A stretch of DNA of 64,000 bases from assembly GCA_002007465.1 (NCBI GenBank), contig LNAC01000031.1, positions 1,797,325 through 1,861,324 on the forward strand, in the 5' to 3' direction. This DNA comes from Ailurus styani (taxonomy: Eukaryota; Chordata; Mammalia; Carnivora; Ailuridae). Positions within the stretch are counted from its first letter, which is position 1. The number at the start of each line of letters is the position of its first letter. The position numbers and the translations under genes were made by a program. The notes under the pieces are model-generated. The model was not told the origin of the DNA, searched no databases, and saw only the letters and a program-made list of their open reading frames with translations. Of the stretch, positions 46,155 to 58,019 are shown piece after piece.

Positions 46155-47200
46155 TCAAAAAATGATTGATTCTTTTAGTTTTTTTATATAAAATAACATC
46201 TGGATATCTAGTTTCAATCCAAAGATTAATGCTTAGTTTAACTTCAACTAGTTAAATTACAAATCCTTTGCCTTTTTATTTTACCTACAAAGCACATCAT
46301 ACTCCCTAAAATAGATTCTGATTATCTTTTTAACATCAAAAGTTTATTTATGTTAGCTCTTTGAAGCTAATCATAAAGCCATTTAAACCTGTAATTCCCA
46401 TCAAAGTGAAAAAACAAAGAATGTTTTATAGAATTTATGGTTCTATTTAATTAATTGATCATAAATCATTGCTTGCCATTTATATGCTAACTCTAACTAA
46501 GACCAAGAAAAAAATTCTCAGGTCTTTTGTTCGAAAGAGCATTCCTGGTACTGAATCTTGTTAAAATAATTCCCAGCTTTGTGGAAGCAGAGGAGAAAGA
46601 GGCTGCTTACTACTGGATCATTCAGGACTTGACACTCTTGCAGAATAAGCAACATATTTCTAAAAATCAAAGGTCAAATGTCACATTTTCTAGTAAAGTG
46701 ATGACTTGTTTTAAAATCCCCTAGTCATAATTAGAGCATTGTGGCTTTCAATGTTTTCTATCATTAACCCTTTCTGTATAAAATAGTTTGTACTTCACAT
46801 ATTTTAATTTGAAGCCAATTACAGGGTGTTTAAATACACTTTTTTTTGCCCCATTTCATGTAATAGGCCTACTCCTGAAAAGTTGCCTAAATGAATGTCA
46901 AATATTTGTGGAGTACATATTTTAACTTCACTGGAAGCCCTTAAACTAATGGCATCTAAGACATATTGGGGAAAAAAAAACTTATATAATAAGAAAAATC
47001 ATTTACACTAAATGTGTATTTGCTTTTAGATATTACTTTATGTTTGAGTATATTTCAAGTGTACCTGGAATTCTAAATAAGGTGACACATAGCTTTTAAA
47101 TAGGCTTGTTATTCCAGTCAAACAAGTGGGAATTTAAATTTATTAATATTTCTTATTTCTTATATGTGGATTTATGAGTCAAATTTACAAGTGAACAATC
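46155..47200. other. Unassigned AT-rich DNA
   Basis: Nothing recognised. No coding or RNA signature. Confidence 0.4.
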
Positions 47201-47215
47201 GTTTGGTTTCTTCTT

Positions 47216-47301
47216 CCATCCAAGTACTAACCAGGCCCGACCCTGCTTAGCTTCCGAGATCAGACGAGATCAGGCGCGTTCAGGGTGGTATGGCCGTAGA
47301 C
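47216..47301 (-). pseudogene. 5S rRNA retropseudogene, 3'-truncated, tailless
   Basis: Read on the minus strand from 47301 the sequence opens 'gtctacggccataccaccct' and runs through 'aagctaagcagggtcgggcc' to 'gttagtacttggatgg'. This is the first 86 nt of vertebrate 5S rRNA (121 nt). As compared from memory, the only difference is a C-to-T change at nt 30, in a CpG. The internal promoter A box and C box regions lie within the retained part, but the last 35 nt and the T-run terminator are missing. It is flanked by the perfect 15 bp TSD 'gtttggtttcttctt' at 47201-47215 and 47304-47318, with only 2 extra bases (tt) at the 5' side and no poly-A. It is therefore a retroposed copy, not a functional 5S gene. 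Confidence 0.95.
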
Positions 47302-47319
47302 TTGTTTGGTTTCTTCTTA

Positions 47320-48195
47320 TAACACTGCAGAATTAGGGTTGGTTAGGCCACCTGCAGAAAACTTGATATATTTCCTCCTCACCAATATCACTACCATTCA
47401 TGCTACCAGTGAAGGATGGTGTTTTGAGAAATGACCACGTCCTTGACAGAGCTAAGAAACAGCAAAAGTGGCTCACAGCCGATTCAATTATCCCTATTTC
47501 ACTAAGTTTCTTTCCCCCACAGAGCAAATCCTAACATTTTCAGAAATATTTAAAGAAAATTAATAAAAAAGAAACACTATGACAAGAAACAAAAAAGGAG
47601 GTAAAGTCTTCCAAGATCACCCACTTAAAGGTTGATAATAGACTTTGTTAAACTTGAATCTTTTTTTAGACTCTTCTTCCTTCCTATTTTAATCTACTTC
47701 CAGAAAACTGCTTCCTTTTGGCAGCTGATGATGCTAATTGCACTGTTGACTAAATTGCCCCAAGGATGAATGTCATGTGTTTAACTGGCTTATAACCCTC
47801 CAGAAGTTCAAGTCTCCACCCAGCATTTGCCATGAGAAAACAATTCTCCCTGGAAAAAGTTTCTCTCTTTCATGAGTCCTATCCACTCACAAATCACAAA
47901 GAATTGTATTTTATGAATAAGCTTCCAAACATACTTGCCCCTTTTCTCTAATTAATAGACAATTATTTTGATGACAGTTACATATTCATTGCGTTCCTAA
48001 GCCTTTCTGATCAGTACGGTACTATATTTTTACTGAATGGTTTTTGGCTTTCTATAGAAAAGCCAAGTCTTAAAGGACCCAAACACTTCTTTTGTTTGTT
48101 TTTTGCGGGGGTGGGTAGGGGATGACTGCGTGCACACATGCCCACACATGGGCACGCTGTCTTCGAAGTGAATTGAGGAAGACAGTGCTTCTTTG
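47320..48195. other. Unassigned DNA
   Basis: No gene or repeat family recognised. A short G-rich patch (gcgggggtgggtagggg) lies near 48104-48120. Confidence 0.4.
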
Positions 48196-48197
48196 TC

Positions 48198-48400
48198 TTT
48201 TTTTTTTTTAAGATTTTATTTATTTATTTAACAGAGAGAGAGACAGCAAGAGAGGGAATACAAGCAGGGGGAGTGGGAGAGGAAGAAACAGACTCCCCAC
48301 TGAGTAGGGAGCCTGATGCAGGGCTTGATCCCAGGACCTTGGGATCGTGACCTGAGCCAAAGGCAGACACCCAATGACTGAGCCACCCAAACACCCCTTA
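48198..48400 (-). mobile_element. CAN-SINE, antisense
   Basis: Poly-T, 'tttatttatttatttaacag', 'gggatcgtgacctgagccaa' and 'aatgactgagccacccaaac'. Older copy; no certain TSD. Confidence 0.92.
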
Positions 48401-48715
48401 TTTGCTTTTTAAATAATACTTTTATTTATAAAATTCATATACTTCTGGTAGAAAGCAGATAAAAATCACCTATTATTCCATGATCCAAAGATAACAGTAG
48501 TGAAATTGCCCTGTATATATTTCTAATATGTTATATATGTATATATTTTTATTTAATTTGCTCCTTTTTTAACAAAAAAATTTATATTATGCACATTTTC
48601 TTAGCCTGTCTTTCTTCTAGCAATATATTATTAGACTTTCACATATCAAAAAATATTTTCCTATAATATCATTCTAAAGGAATCGTAGTAATAAGGATAT
48701 TTTAAAATAACTGGA
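48401..48715. repeat. Possible old L1-derived fragment
   Basis: AT-rich DNA with 'aaaattcatatacttctggt' and 'attatgcacattttcttagc' resembles the repeat seen at 58020-59000. Low confidence. Confidence 0.35.
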
Positions 48716-48720
48716 CAGCT

Positions 48721-48925
48721 GGGGCACCTTGGTGGCTCAGTAGGTTAAGCGTCTGACTTCTGCTCAGTTCATGATCTCAGGATCCTGAGATGATGGAGCC
48801 TGCAGCTGGCTCCCTGCTCAGTGGGGAATCTGCTTTTCCTCTTCCCCTCCTCCCCCCGACCCTGTACCCATGCTCTCTCTCAAATACATAAATAAAATCT
48901 TAAAAAAAAAAAAGAAAAGAAAGTA
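48721..48925 (+). mobile_element. CAN-SINE
   Basis: Head 'ggggcaccttggtggctcag', 'catgatctcaggatcctgag' and tail 'caaatacataaataaaatct' plus an A/G-rich end. Short TSD 'ctggacag' at 48711-48718 and 48927-48934. Confidence 0.93.
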
Positions 48926-49204
48926 TCTGGACAGTGTTCACCTTATGCCTATCTTTAGAAGTAAAGCAATACAAAAAAATCTATAACAACAAAAAATGCA
49001 TTGAGCTTTTTATACATTTTTACATATCAAAGAAATTTTTGTCAGAGGTCTACTATTCCTTATGTGCTAGGAAAACAAAGATAAGCAACGCATTCTTGGA
49101 CCAGTTGCAATATGGAAAAGTCAGTCAAATGTTGTTTTTCTGTGTGCTAGGTGTTATGATAGAGATAGGCCTAGGCAGTACAGGAGCACAGAAAAGGGAT
49201 GAAA

Positions 49205-49325
49205 GAAAAAGGAAGGAAGGAAGGAAGGAAGGAAGGAAGGAAGGAAGGAAGGAAGGAAGGAAGAAGGGAGGGAGGGATTGAGGGAGAGAGAGAGAGAGAG
49301 AAAGGGAGGGAGGGAGGGAAGGAGA

Positions 49326-49385
<60 letters not shown>

Positions 49386-49405
49386 AAAGAAAGAAAGAAA
49401 AGGGA
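49205..49405. repeat. Compound (GGAA)n-(GA/GGGA)n-(GAAA)n microsatellite
   Basis: About 14 GGAA units (49208-49263), a mixed GGGA/GA middle (49264-49332), then about 14 GAAA units (49333-49402). It is an uninterrupted 200 bp polypurine strand. Long EGRK and FLSF frames on either strand are its translations. Confidence 0.98.
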
Positions 49406-49536
49406 CATCTAAATTAGCGGTGAAGGTCACTGGTTTAGTGATACTAAGTACAGTTCTGAAGGACAAGAGGGAAGGGTATTGCAGAGTGAAGAAACAACAT
49501 AAGAAGAATGATAAGTTAATGCCTAAAAACATTCAG

Positions 49537-49688
49537 GTGTTATTTCTTAAACTGGTCCCCTCATAAGAATCAGATTCCGAAGTCCCACTCCTGGAGATTC
49601 GAATTCACTAAGTATAGGACCAGGCCAAAAACCTACTATTAACAACACCCTCAGGAAACTCTTACTTTCAGGCAAGGCTTCAAAACAA
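49537..49688 (-). repeat. MER5A-like hAT-Charlie MITE
   Basis: 'ttcttaaactggtcccctca', 'aagaatcagattccgaagtc' and 'tttcaggcaaggcttcaaaa' match the short non-autonomous hAT element MER5A in outline (…tggtccccggaccagcagcatcagcatcacc…). It is too short to encode transposase. Strand assignment is tentative. Confidence 0.5.
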
Positions 49689-50109
49689 TTCTAATCTCTC
49701 CAACTGGAAGAGGTAAGGGACAGATCACCACCAAATCTTAGAAAGTGGCCAAAGACAGAATGAGTGGGATAAGCTTTGAGTTTACCCAGAAAGATAAAGG
49801 ACTGAATCCAATCTTGCAGATTAGATTAACATTTCAGAAAGACCACTCTGTGGAAAATGGAGTGTGATATGGAAGAAAAGGGCCTTGAGGCCTTGAGAAT
49901 GGTAAAGCTGTGGTGAGCCCAATATTTAATGCTTAGGCAGAAAAAAAGATACACACATTAAAGACTAGAGAGTTCGTCGACTTTTTAAATAGAGAAAATA
50001 GTGTCACAGAAACTAAAGAAAAAGAAAGACTTGGGAAGGAGAAAATATTTGTCCATGTCATATACTACAGAGAAACCAAGGAAAATAGGGGAAATGATGT
50101 CTGCTGAAC

Positions 50110-50425
50110 ATATGGAGGTCACTGGTGAATGTACCAATAACGTCTCCTCTACACATGTTTCTAGTGGGCTAGGCTAATTAAGTGATCCCTTCCTAGGAGA
50201 TGAATCTTGAGTTTGACACACAGGGAGAGAAGGCAGTTGAACCTGAGTTTGTACGCATATGTGACCATGAAGGTCCACAGTTCCATTTTTTATGGTCCTG
50301 AGGTGCTTAGCATTTTCTTCTTTGCTACAAATTACACCAGTATCTTTCTGATGAATTCCATGTTTTTAAGTTATTCTGAGTTGGTTTCTTTTGCTTATAG
50401 TTAAAAATCCCAAACTGATAAAGTA
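50110..50425 (+). repeat. LTR-like fragment
   Basis: The end 'gagttggtttcttttgctta' followed by tagttaaaaatcccaaactgata fits a MaLR-type LTR ending. The left part ('gtgggctaggctaattaagt') is compatible. Tentative. Confidence 0.4.
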
Positions 50426-51099
50426 GTCTTGCTTATTGTTTTTTATTTTTGGTGAGATAAAGTGTTATTCTCTTTGTTTCCTGAGGTAAAGACAGGGGCG
50501 AGGGGGAATGGGTATTGATATAATGAATGTACTGAGTAAGCAGGAGGGGATGGAGTCCAAGCCCCAGGTTGAGAAATGAGCCTTTAGATGGTCTCAAAGG
50601 GGAAGTGGAGATGTCAATAAGCTCATAAATAAGAGGGAGAGGAAGATACAGTTCTCACTTCATGCTTTGGGATTTTTTTCAGAGAAATGGCAGAACCATG
50701 ATCTGCTGAGTCTGAGAAAGGTTGATGGTATGAAGGGGATTTGAGAGGAAAAGGAAGATTTAGAATAACTAGTGTCAGGTGATCAGACACATAGTGACCA
50801 TAGCCGAGGCCTCAATCTTGGAAAGCAGCAATATGTAGCGACATCAATTGTCACTACATATTTTTCTTCAGAAACTCTCACCTGCTCAGTTCCAGTGCCA
50901 AAGAAACAGGATGGCTAAATTAGAGCTGAACGTAATACTGAAAACATGATTTAAGTGGTGGACACCAGTGTCTGGAGCTGGAGAGGAGAAAATGGGAAGA
51001 CAGAGGGGGCGCTGATTGATTAGGGGGAAATGGAGAACTCAAAGCTCATGGGGTCATGAGGCCAAAGAGCAAGCATAGTTCAAGAAAGGCCAAGAAAGT

Positions 51100-52767
51100 T
51101 ACCAGACACAAATGGTGGAGAGAAGCAGATGTCTTACTTAAACATGAAGCCTAAATCTGAATCTCTCTACAGATGGAGGATTTGTGTTCATCCATCTCTG
51201 TCCTGTTATTCTTCCTTAAAAGGATTCCTAATCTGTTTTCTTGTGACTTTCACCCACAGGGTGGATGACCACTTGGTGGGGCTCTTGCAGAGAGAATTTC
51301 AGCCTATTGGTTAAATTACGCAGTTTAGCCTAGTGCGTCAAGTGATGGACTTACTGAGAAGTACTTCCCCCCCTCCCCCATTTTTATGAGCTACCTATTC
51401 TCTATTGCTTCCATGGAAAAATATCTGACTGTGTGAGCAACCAAGATTTTGGAAGGTTTTTTGATTTAACTCAACAATTACTATTCCCTGGATCACCCTC
51501 CTAACCCTAATCCTTTCATTCTAGTCCTTCACTGGCAAGAGAAATCATCTTTAAGAGAGAATCAGAAAAAGGGACCATAATTAAGACATCACTCTTTTAG
51601 TCTTAGTCTATTAATAATATCTTTACTATCTTACCTCACAGGTTTAAAAAAAATTCTATCGCTTAGTGCCACCCTTCTTTACCGCTGACTCTGAAACAAT
51701 GATCTGTTGCATAAATTGCCACCTACCTTTTAATCTGTAGCAGCCATATATTAAAATTATAAGGCCAGTTATTATCAGTAAAGAGAGTGGCATTATCTGC
51801 TGTGACTTCCTGTTCAACTTTCCTTTGAAAGTATCTGAGCTGGTTAGCTTACTTGCATACAATGTGCCATAGACTACTTATTCTCCTTTCCTGGGCACAG
51901 TCTCCAAAAATATGCCTTATCTCTGCAAGGACAGTGTTGTTGAATTGCTGCATATTCACCTCTATGAATATATATAGGACAACTCAACCACACGATTGTA
52001 TCACATAATGTTCACAGTTTCATCTATGAGAATAGTAAGAAAGTGTAGTTAGACTCATAGCTTGGCAACAAAATACTTTGTGTACTCTTCACAACTGACA
52101 CCCAGTGGTTGAAATCATTAGGCTGAAAAAGCCATTTGTTAGGTATGCTGTGGAGAGACTTTCTACACTGGGCAGAAGGTTGGATAAAGGATTCTCTGTG
52201 GTCTCTTCCAGCTCCGAGGATTTATGTTCAGATGTTCAGATTTATGTTGATAAATATCCACTTAATTAAATTGCAGTGTTTGTCAACAATCCACAGGCAA
52301 AGGTACGCTCCAGACCTGTAGTCCCGCCTTATTATCTTAAGGGAGATGTGACAGAATGTAACATAACCAGTACGAAAATAAAGCAAGCCACAGACCTGCA
52401 TGATTATGGGGGCAGAGAAGAAATTGTTTCCATGCTATTGAGAATGATTCTTGCATCGCTTGAGAACACGTAAAAATAATATTACCTCATTCTCTCTGAT
52501 TTCTAGTCAATTCTATGATAGCTAAAGATACCTACTATATTCTTTAATTGAAAAAAGAGGGAATTGATTATGGAATTTTTAAATTTTGATCTATGTCATA
52601 GAACTGAATCGGAATTGAAATAATTATCAGTCTTCCTAATGTCCAAGACAGGGAATTCTACAGTTCTCAAAACTTTTCATTCCACAGACCAGTCATGGGG
52701 TCTGCCTTGATTTAATTAGCATCCCAAATTATTTGCTGTTCACTTCATCATGGTGCTGTTTTCTTCT

Positions 52768-52770
<3 letters not shown>
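51100..52770. other. Unassigned DNA
   Basis: No gene recognised. It may contain further MIR-class remnants near 52170-52240 ('gtggtctcttccagctccga'). Short frames only. Confidence 0.35.

Positions 52771-52807
<37 letters not shown>
52771..52807. repeat. (CA)n microsatellite
   Basis: About 18 CA units. Confidence 0.96.
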
Positions 52808-52809
<2 letters not shown>

Positions 52810-53845
52810 TATTCTACGTTGTTTTGTTTCCTACTAACAGGATTACAAAATAGTCTCATCTTTCCTCTGTTTTATTTTCTTTCCACAGGAGGATGAGTTG
52901 CCTATCAGAAAGAAATGAGCAAGAACAAACCAAAAATAATTAGTGGAAAGAGAAAGCAAAGGTGCAGGACAGGACCTTGGGAAGGAGATGGAAGAGGAGT
53001 GTGCAGTTAAGCAGAGTCGTCTGTTCACTTTTCCTTCTCTTGCAATGCCCTCGGGGATTAAGGCATGGCCCTGGTAGGGAAAGTGGGCAGGGGAGAAACA
53101 CTGGACTGGAGAGGAGTGCCAATGGCATAATCAGATCCTAAACAGAGTGGCATTAATGTGGAAGAGGGTGTGCTTTGTTTTGGGGAAAACAAGGAAGATG
53201 TGGACAGGACAGCACCTAAGAAGGATGCACAACTCTATTTGTATCACTGTATTCTAACTTGTAACCTCTTTAGTCCACTGACTTTAGTAATCTATGGGCA
53301 TGACCATTTTAGCCTTGGTTCCTTCAGAAAGAGAAAAAATATGAGACAAGGAATTATAGGCAAGGGATTACTTGAGAAATGATCTCAGGGATCAGAAATG
53401 GAAAGATTGAGGAGAACAAAACAGAAGACAGGAAAGCAGTACATGAGACATTCTCAAGTTGGACATGACCACAGGCAACCAGGGCATGAACCACTGGGAC
53501 CCTCTAAGGAGCCATGTAGAATGAGGCTCAGAATTGTGCATCCAAGGAATAGAGGAGGGTATCATTTATCCACTGGGGTCTTCCTTCCTAGGTCACAAGT
53601 TGCATGATATGCAGTAATTCTCTCTGTATAACATATGAGGGAGGTCCGTTATTTGCCACAGGCATCCCCACTGCTGGGTAGAGAGTAGCAATGGGACACA
53701 AGTGGAAAGTTGAGGAGATTGATGTCAGTTTCCATCTAGATGGCTGCCTGGGTGATGGCTGGGATAAGGCTATGAGTTGGGGCACCCCAGTTGCCTATAT
53801 GACAATTAACCCTACTAGAGATTTAAAATTTTTTTAAAGCCTGGG
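52810..53845. other. Unassigned DNA
   Basis: Short open frames on both strands (61-74 codons), none with known features. No repeat assigned. Confidence 0.35.
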
Positions 53846-53849
53846 CATA

Positions 53850-54386
53850 AGTAGAAATGGAAAAAATAATAACTTTATAAAGAAAACTTTATAGAGAAAG
53901 GAACCCATCAGGAACCAATGATGGGACCAGATGATGTCATGTTTCTTCTGGTATGATACACTGAGAAAGAAACATTATAACTCTTATGTAGGATTCTGTC
54001 AAAATGTGTAACCTGGATCTAATCAGGAGGAAACATCAGACAAAATGAAATTAAGGTACATTTTACAAAATAAATGCCCTGAACTCTTAAAAATGAAATA
54101 GAGTGAGGAAGACAAAAAAGATTTTTAAAAATTAAGTGCAATGTGTGATATTTAATCCTAAAAGAGAAAAAAGTTATAAAAAACATTATTACAAAATTTA
54201 CTAACTTTTAGTGAGTCTGTTGATTAAATTATTATACCAATGTTAAGCTTCCTAACTTGGATAATTTTACTATGGTATGTAAGTGAATATCCTCATTCTT
54301 AAAAAATACTGACATATTTGGGGGTAAAAGATAATGATGTTTGCAATTTATTTTCAAGAGGTTTAGGAATTTAGGTGGATAGTAGG
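53850..54386 (+). repeat. Old L1 3' UTR fragment (left part)
   Basis: 'accagatgatgtcatgtttc', 'atctaatcaggaggaaacat', 'cagacaaaatgaaattaagg' and 'gttgattaaattattatacc' are collinear with the L1MA/L1MB-like 3' UTR also found at 480-1365. It is interrupted by a CAN-SINE at 54387. Confidence 0.65.
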
Positions 54387-54587
54387 GTGCCTGGGTGGTG
54401 CAGTTGATTAAATGCCAGACTTTTGATTTTGGCTCAGGTCATGATCTTAGGGTCCTGGGATCAAGCCCTACCTTTGTCTCTGCACTCAGCGTAGAGTCTG
54501 CTTGAGATTCTCTCTCTCCCTCACTCTGCCCCTCCCACTCATGCTCTTTGTCTCTCTAAATAAATAAAATCTTAAAAAAAGAAAATC
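54387..54587 (+). mobile_element. CAN-SINE inside an L1 3' UTR
   Basis: Head 'gggtgcctgggtggtgcagt', 'tcatgatcttagggtcctgg' and tail 'taaataaataaaatcttaaa'. Likely TSD 'aggtggatag' at 54373-54382 versus 'aggtagatag' at 54588-54597. Confidence 0.93.
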
Positions 54588-54740
54588 AGGTAGATAGAGA
54601 GATAGATAAGTAGATAAGAGAGAGAAATCAAAAGTGGCTAAATGACATTAAGTGAATATAAGTGAAGTACACAGGTGTTCTTTGCACTATCCTTGCAACT
54701 TTTCCATAAATTTCAAACTACTATAAAAATTTTTTAAAAT
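54588..54740 (+). repeat. Old L1 3' UTR fragment (right part) with AGAT repeats
   Basis: A short AGAT-rich tract (54590-54626), then 'ctttgcactatccttgcaac' followed by ttttccataaatttcaaac, the usual L1 3' terminal pattern. Confidence 0.6.
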
Positions 54741-54774
54741 AATTATACTCTAGATCAAATGGAATATACAAAGG

Positions 54775-54908
54775 GCTCGAAAGACCTGAGTTCTAATCCA
54801 AGTCATCAATGCTTGTTAAGTTTGAGTTTTCTCATCTGGAACCTTGTAGAATTATTGTAAGGACTAAATAAGGTAACATGCAAAAGAGCTTTGAAAAGCT
54901 TAAAATAA
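54775..54908 (+). repeat. MIR
   Basis: 'gacctgagttctaatccaag', 'gagttttctcatctggaacc' and 'attgtaaggactaaataagg' are collinear with the MIR 5' and central parts. Confidence 0.75.
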
Positions 54909-55109
54909 CACAATTGTGTAGCCGTGTTAGAAATGGAAGTTTGACATTTAAAAGATGGCTTAATACATGGGGTGTCTGATCGTGCATCATCTAAGCAGTG
55001 ACAGACATATCCAGAGAAACGGAAGCATGTGTGGGATCAGATGAAAGAAGAGAGCATTTTAGGTCATTTTCAGCTACTAACTCCCTTTTCCCAAATTTGT
55101 TCCCCTCAA

Positions 55110-55420
55110 CTGATTTTTATTATGTATCTACTAACTAATATACCTACTGCAAGAGTTGCAAAGTTAAATGTTTTCTATCCTCAGGGAACTCAGAGTCTAT
55201 CATGGGATAAAGCTACAAAAATAAAAACTGATAATATGATGTGTTAAGAAATGTATACAGAACACAAATAAGAGATCCAGTAAATCTGAGGTTTGGGGAC
55301 AGATCTAAGAGAATTTCTGACAGGAAGTAATATTTGAAGTGAGCCTTGATGAATGAGGAGATCACTTAGAGATACAAAAAGCATTTTAGGCAAAAATGGC
55401 TGTGGGAGGTAAGAAGCCTT
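55110..55420 (-). repeat. L2 LINE 3' fragment, antisense
   Basis: 'tcagggaactcagagtctat', 'tctgacaggaagtaatattt', 'gaagtgagccttgatgaatg' and 'aagcattttaggcaaaaatg' follow the antisense L2 3' end (…catggagcttacattctag… gacatttgagcagagacctgaatgaa…). Confidence 0.6.
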
Positions 55421-55429
55421 TACATGTTA

Positions 55430-57380
55430 GTCTCTTGGCATTCTCGGCCTCCTCTGTAATACGTCCTCACATAAATTCCCAACATGTGTGACGTCATGAC
55501 AATTCTGTTTTTTTTTTCCTGTGAGTATCTCTGAAACTTCAAAGTATATTAAAATATTGAATGGCCTACCACAGTCATGAAGAATGAATGGAACCCCCCA
55601 ATAAAAGTTTGTTTGGGGGCTAACCACTTCCCTTAAACCTGATCCTGGATCCCAAGGTTTGGAATCGTTTGAAAAAACAAAAAAGAAGAAGAAAAAGAAG
55701 CAAGCATCTGCATACAGTGCAGTTCTCTTCTTTGCACTGGGGTTTGGGTTATTTCACAGAGCATTTTGATTTATGGTGCAAATTATCCTAATTACCAACT
55801 CAGACTAAAGCTCTCAGAAGTGAGGTCAATGAATACACACGCTGTAGAAAGGGAAAGAAGCAAGATTTTTATAAAGCCACAAAAAACTATTTTGGGATAC
55901 CGGTAAGATGTCTTGGTTACTACTGAAAACAGTCAGATATGTCCTGATTGAGGAGTTAAGTGAAAGACACCTCCGTGGTTAGTAATTTTTCTTGCAACAA
56001 GGGAGCAGAAACCCCTGGCGGATATACTCCCCCAGGGCTACAGACAGGTAGAAGTAGAGTTTCAGTTTCAATTTTGCTCTCCCTTTCTTTGAAATGATTG
56101 TAGCTTCTGCTTTTGAACAAACAGCAACAGTTTCTGATCCCTGTTTTACTTTATTGAAGACTAAAGTGAGAACTTGTTTTTGAGACCGGAAATGCTGGTG
56201 AAACTCCTCGCTCTGTCAGCACTTTCTAAGCAAATTTAGGCACATTTCTTCCATTCTCCAGCATTAAGGTCTTTCTCTCTACAAAACACCCAGTGGACTC
56301 TGGAAGCGAAAGAATACAGACGCTGGGCATTAGTAGTCCAATCCTCTCATTTCATACCTGGAGAACTGAAATCTCGGGACTATTGACTTTTTCTTAAGTG
56401 GTACAAAGTCTTACACTAAGCAATGTTTGAAAAGTGTTCTAATTATCTTGGAAGACAATGATGTACTCTAAAGTCATCAACTTGGAAGGCATTGTTAGAA
56501 CCCTGCTCCAACTCTGTGATGGATGGATCAAGAATCATTTGCAGGGCACGACGATTTAAGATGGGTATTCTGGGCCTTTCATTTTGAAAAGTCACTAAAA
56601 TGCAATCTGTTAGAATGGTTTTAGCTCTATAGCATTTGACTGCCAACTTATGCTAAAGTAAGTCATTTTTTTATTCACACAATTTCTTCCCTCTCTTACA
56701 TTCTCTCTACCAACTCAATATATTTAAGTAAGATCTCCCTCTACTCAGGTTAGGCCATTTCTGGCCCTTCTGGAATATTCTGCCTCTCTCAAAACTTAAA
56801 TGTAGTTTCACCTCTAATGAAAATGACAGCATTTAAGTATCCTCTACCTATAATTAAAGTGATACCAACTGGCAGGTAGGGGAGAGCTCTCAAAATCTGG
56901 GATTCTCAGATTCCATCCTCAGGATGGGTTCTGAAATCCTCAGTGTATTTCAGAAATTCTCTAGAGGTAGTTTTGTTGACATACAGCCACTTGGAATCCA
57001 GATTGTTTTTTTCCCCTAGGGATGCGTGGCCTTAATTAACAATATTTAACTTAAATAGTCCCACAGTGCCACGCCTTTTATGCCTTTCCCAGACGGAGCA
57101 AGAGGACTTCCCGGAAATACTACTTCTCTTTCCAAACACCTGACCAATCCTCTCTCCCACACAATAAACACACTCTCTCTTTTAGTTAATACTTAAAAGA
57201 TATTCCTTTGAGCTTTATTCTTTTGGCTTCATGGTTTAATTTCCACTAAAATTAAAATGCTTTTTGCACTATTATTAATTATTTATACTCTATTGTGATG
57301 GAAGAATCTGAACACCAATTTTGATAGATGACTGTTTAAGACAGTGAGAATGAATTAACTGTTAACTGAACACTTTGGGA
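55430..57380. other. Unassigned DNA
   Basis: No gene. A weak L2-like piece near 56750-56830 ('gcccttctggaatattctgc') is not called separately. The rest is AT-rich. Confidence 0.35.
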
Positions 57381-57384
57381 ATGA

Positions 57385-57562
57385 ATTAATGGTGATTGCT
57401 CACTTACTATGTTCTAAGCACTTGACTGGACATTTTTTAAAGGCACTTTTGGTAGATTACTTTTTAAAAGTCTTGCAGTAATTCATTCAAGTAGCCATTC
57501 TTGCTTGTAGTTTTCAGACGGGAAAACAGGTTCAGAAGGTAGGAAAGGTTTATGCCACCTAC
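57385..57562 (+). repeat. MIR
   Basis: 'gctcacttactatgttctaa', 'gcacttgactggacattttt' and 'cagacgggaaaacaggttca' fit MIR. Confidence 0.7.
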
Positions 57563-57564
57563 AA

Positions 57565-58015
57565 GTGTTAGTCAGCATCCGAATTCATGCGTACCTGTCA
57601 GACACCAAGGCTGAGGCCACCATTTGGCTCATGCACATTCTTATCCTGGCTGGTGGCAGGAAGAGAGTGGATAAATAAGAACCAGAGATCTGGGGGAAAG
57701 ACTGGTTTGAGGCTGTGGTGGAAGGAAACAAGGAAAAAAGATAACGAAGCAAGAGAAGTGAAACATAAGGTGAAGATCTACTCACCTAAAAATGATGACC
57801 GGGTGATTACTTTGAGGACGGCGCTGTGCTCAATCATGGCACAGGAAGGAAGAGGCAAATGCCTCAAAGACATCAGGCAAGTGCAGAGACGGCAAGCTTG
57901 AGGACCTGTAGGCCAAGGACAGGTTGCAAATTAGTGGCCCATCCAACCCTGCCCTGCTTACCAGTTTTTAAAATTTTTAATAAGTTGCTCAGTTTTCCAT
58001 TATTTGTTTTCAAAT
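57565..58015. other. Unassigned DNA
   Basis: A 104-codon plus-strand frame (57587-57901) opens at a non-ATG codon and overlaps others on both strands. No known domain. Confidence 0.35.
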
Positions 58016-58019
58016 AAAG

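Larger units (their letters stand above)
49140..51095 (-). repeat. Diverged L2-like LINE remnants, antisense, interrupted
   Basis: Pieces such as 'gtgtgctaggtgttatgata' (49142), 'cagaaagaccactctgtgga' (49833) and 'agctcataaataagagggag' (50619) fit, in order, the antisense of the L2 3' region. They are broken up by the purine microsatellite, a MER5-like element and an LTR-like piece. Low identity throughout; the call rests on order as much as on any single match. Confidence 0.35.

Noticed and set aside
47216..47301. Functional 5S rRNA gene
   Set aside because: It lacks the last 35 nt and the T-run terminator, and is flanked by TSDs typical of a retrocopy.
49125..49532. Serine/phenylalanine/proline-rich 135-codon frame as a low-complexity protein
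   Set aside because: It is simply the translation of the GGAA/GAAA microsatellite.
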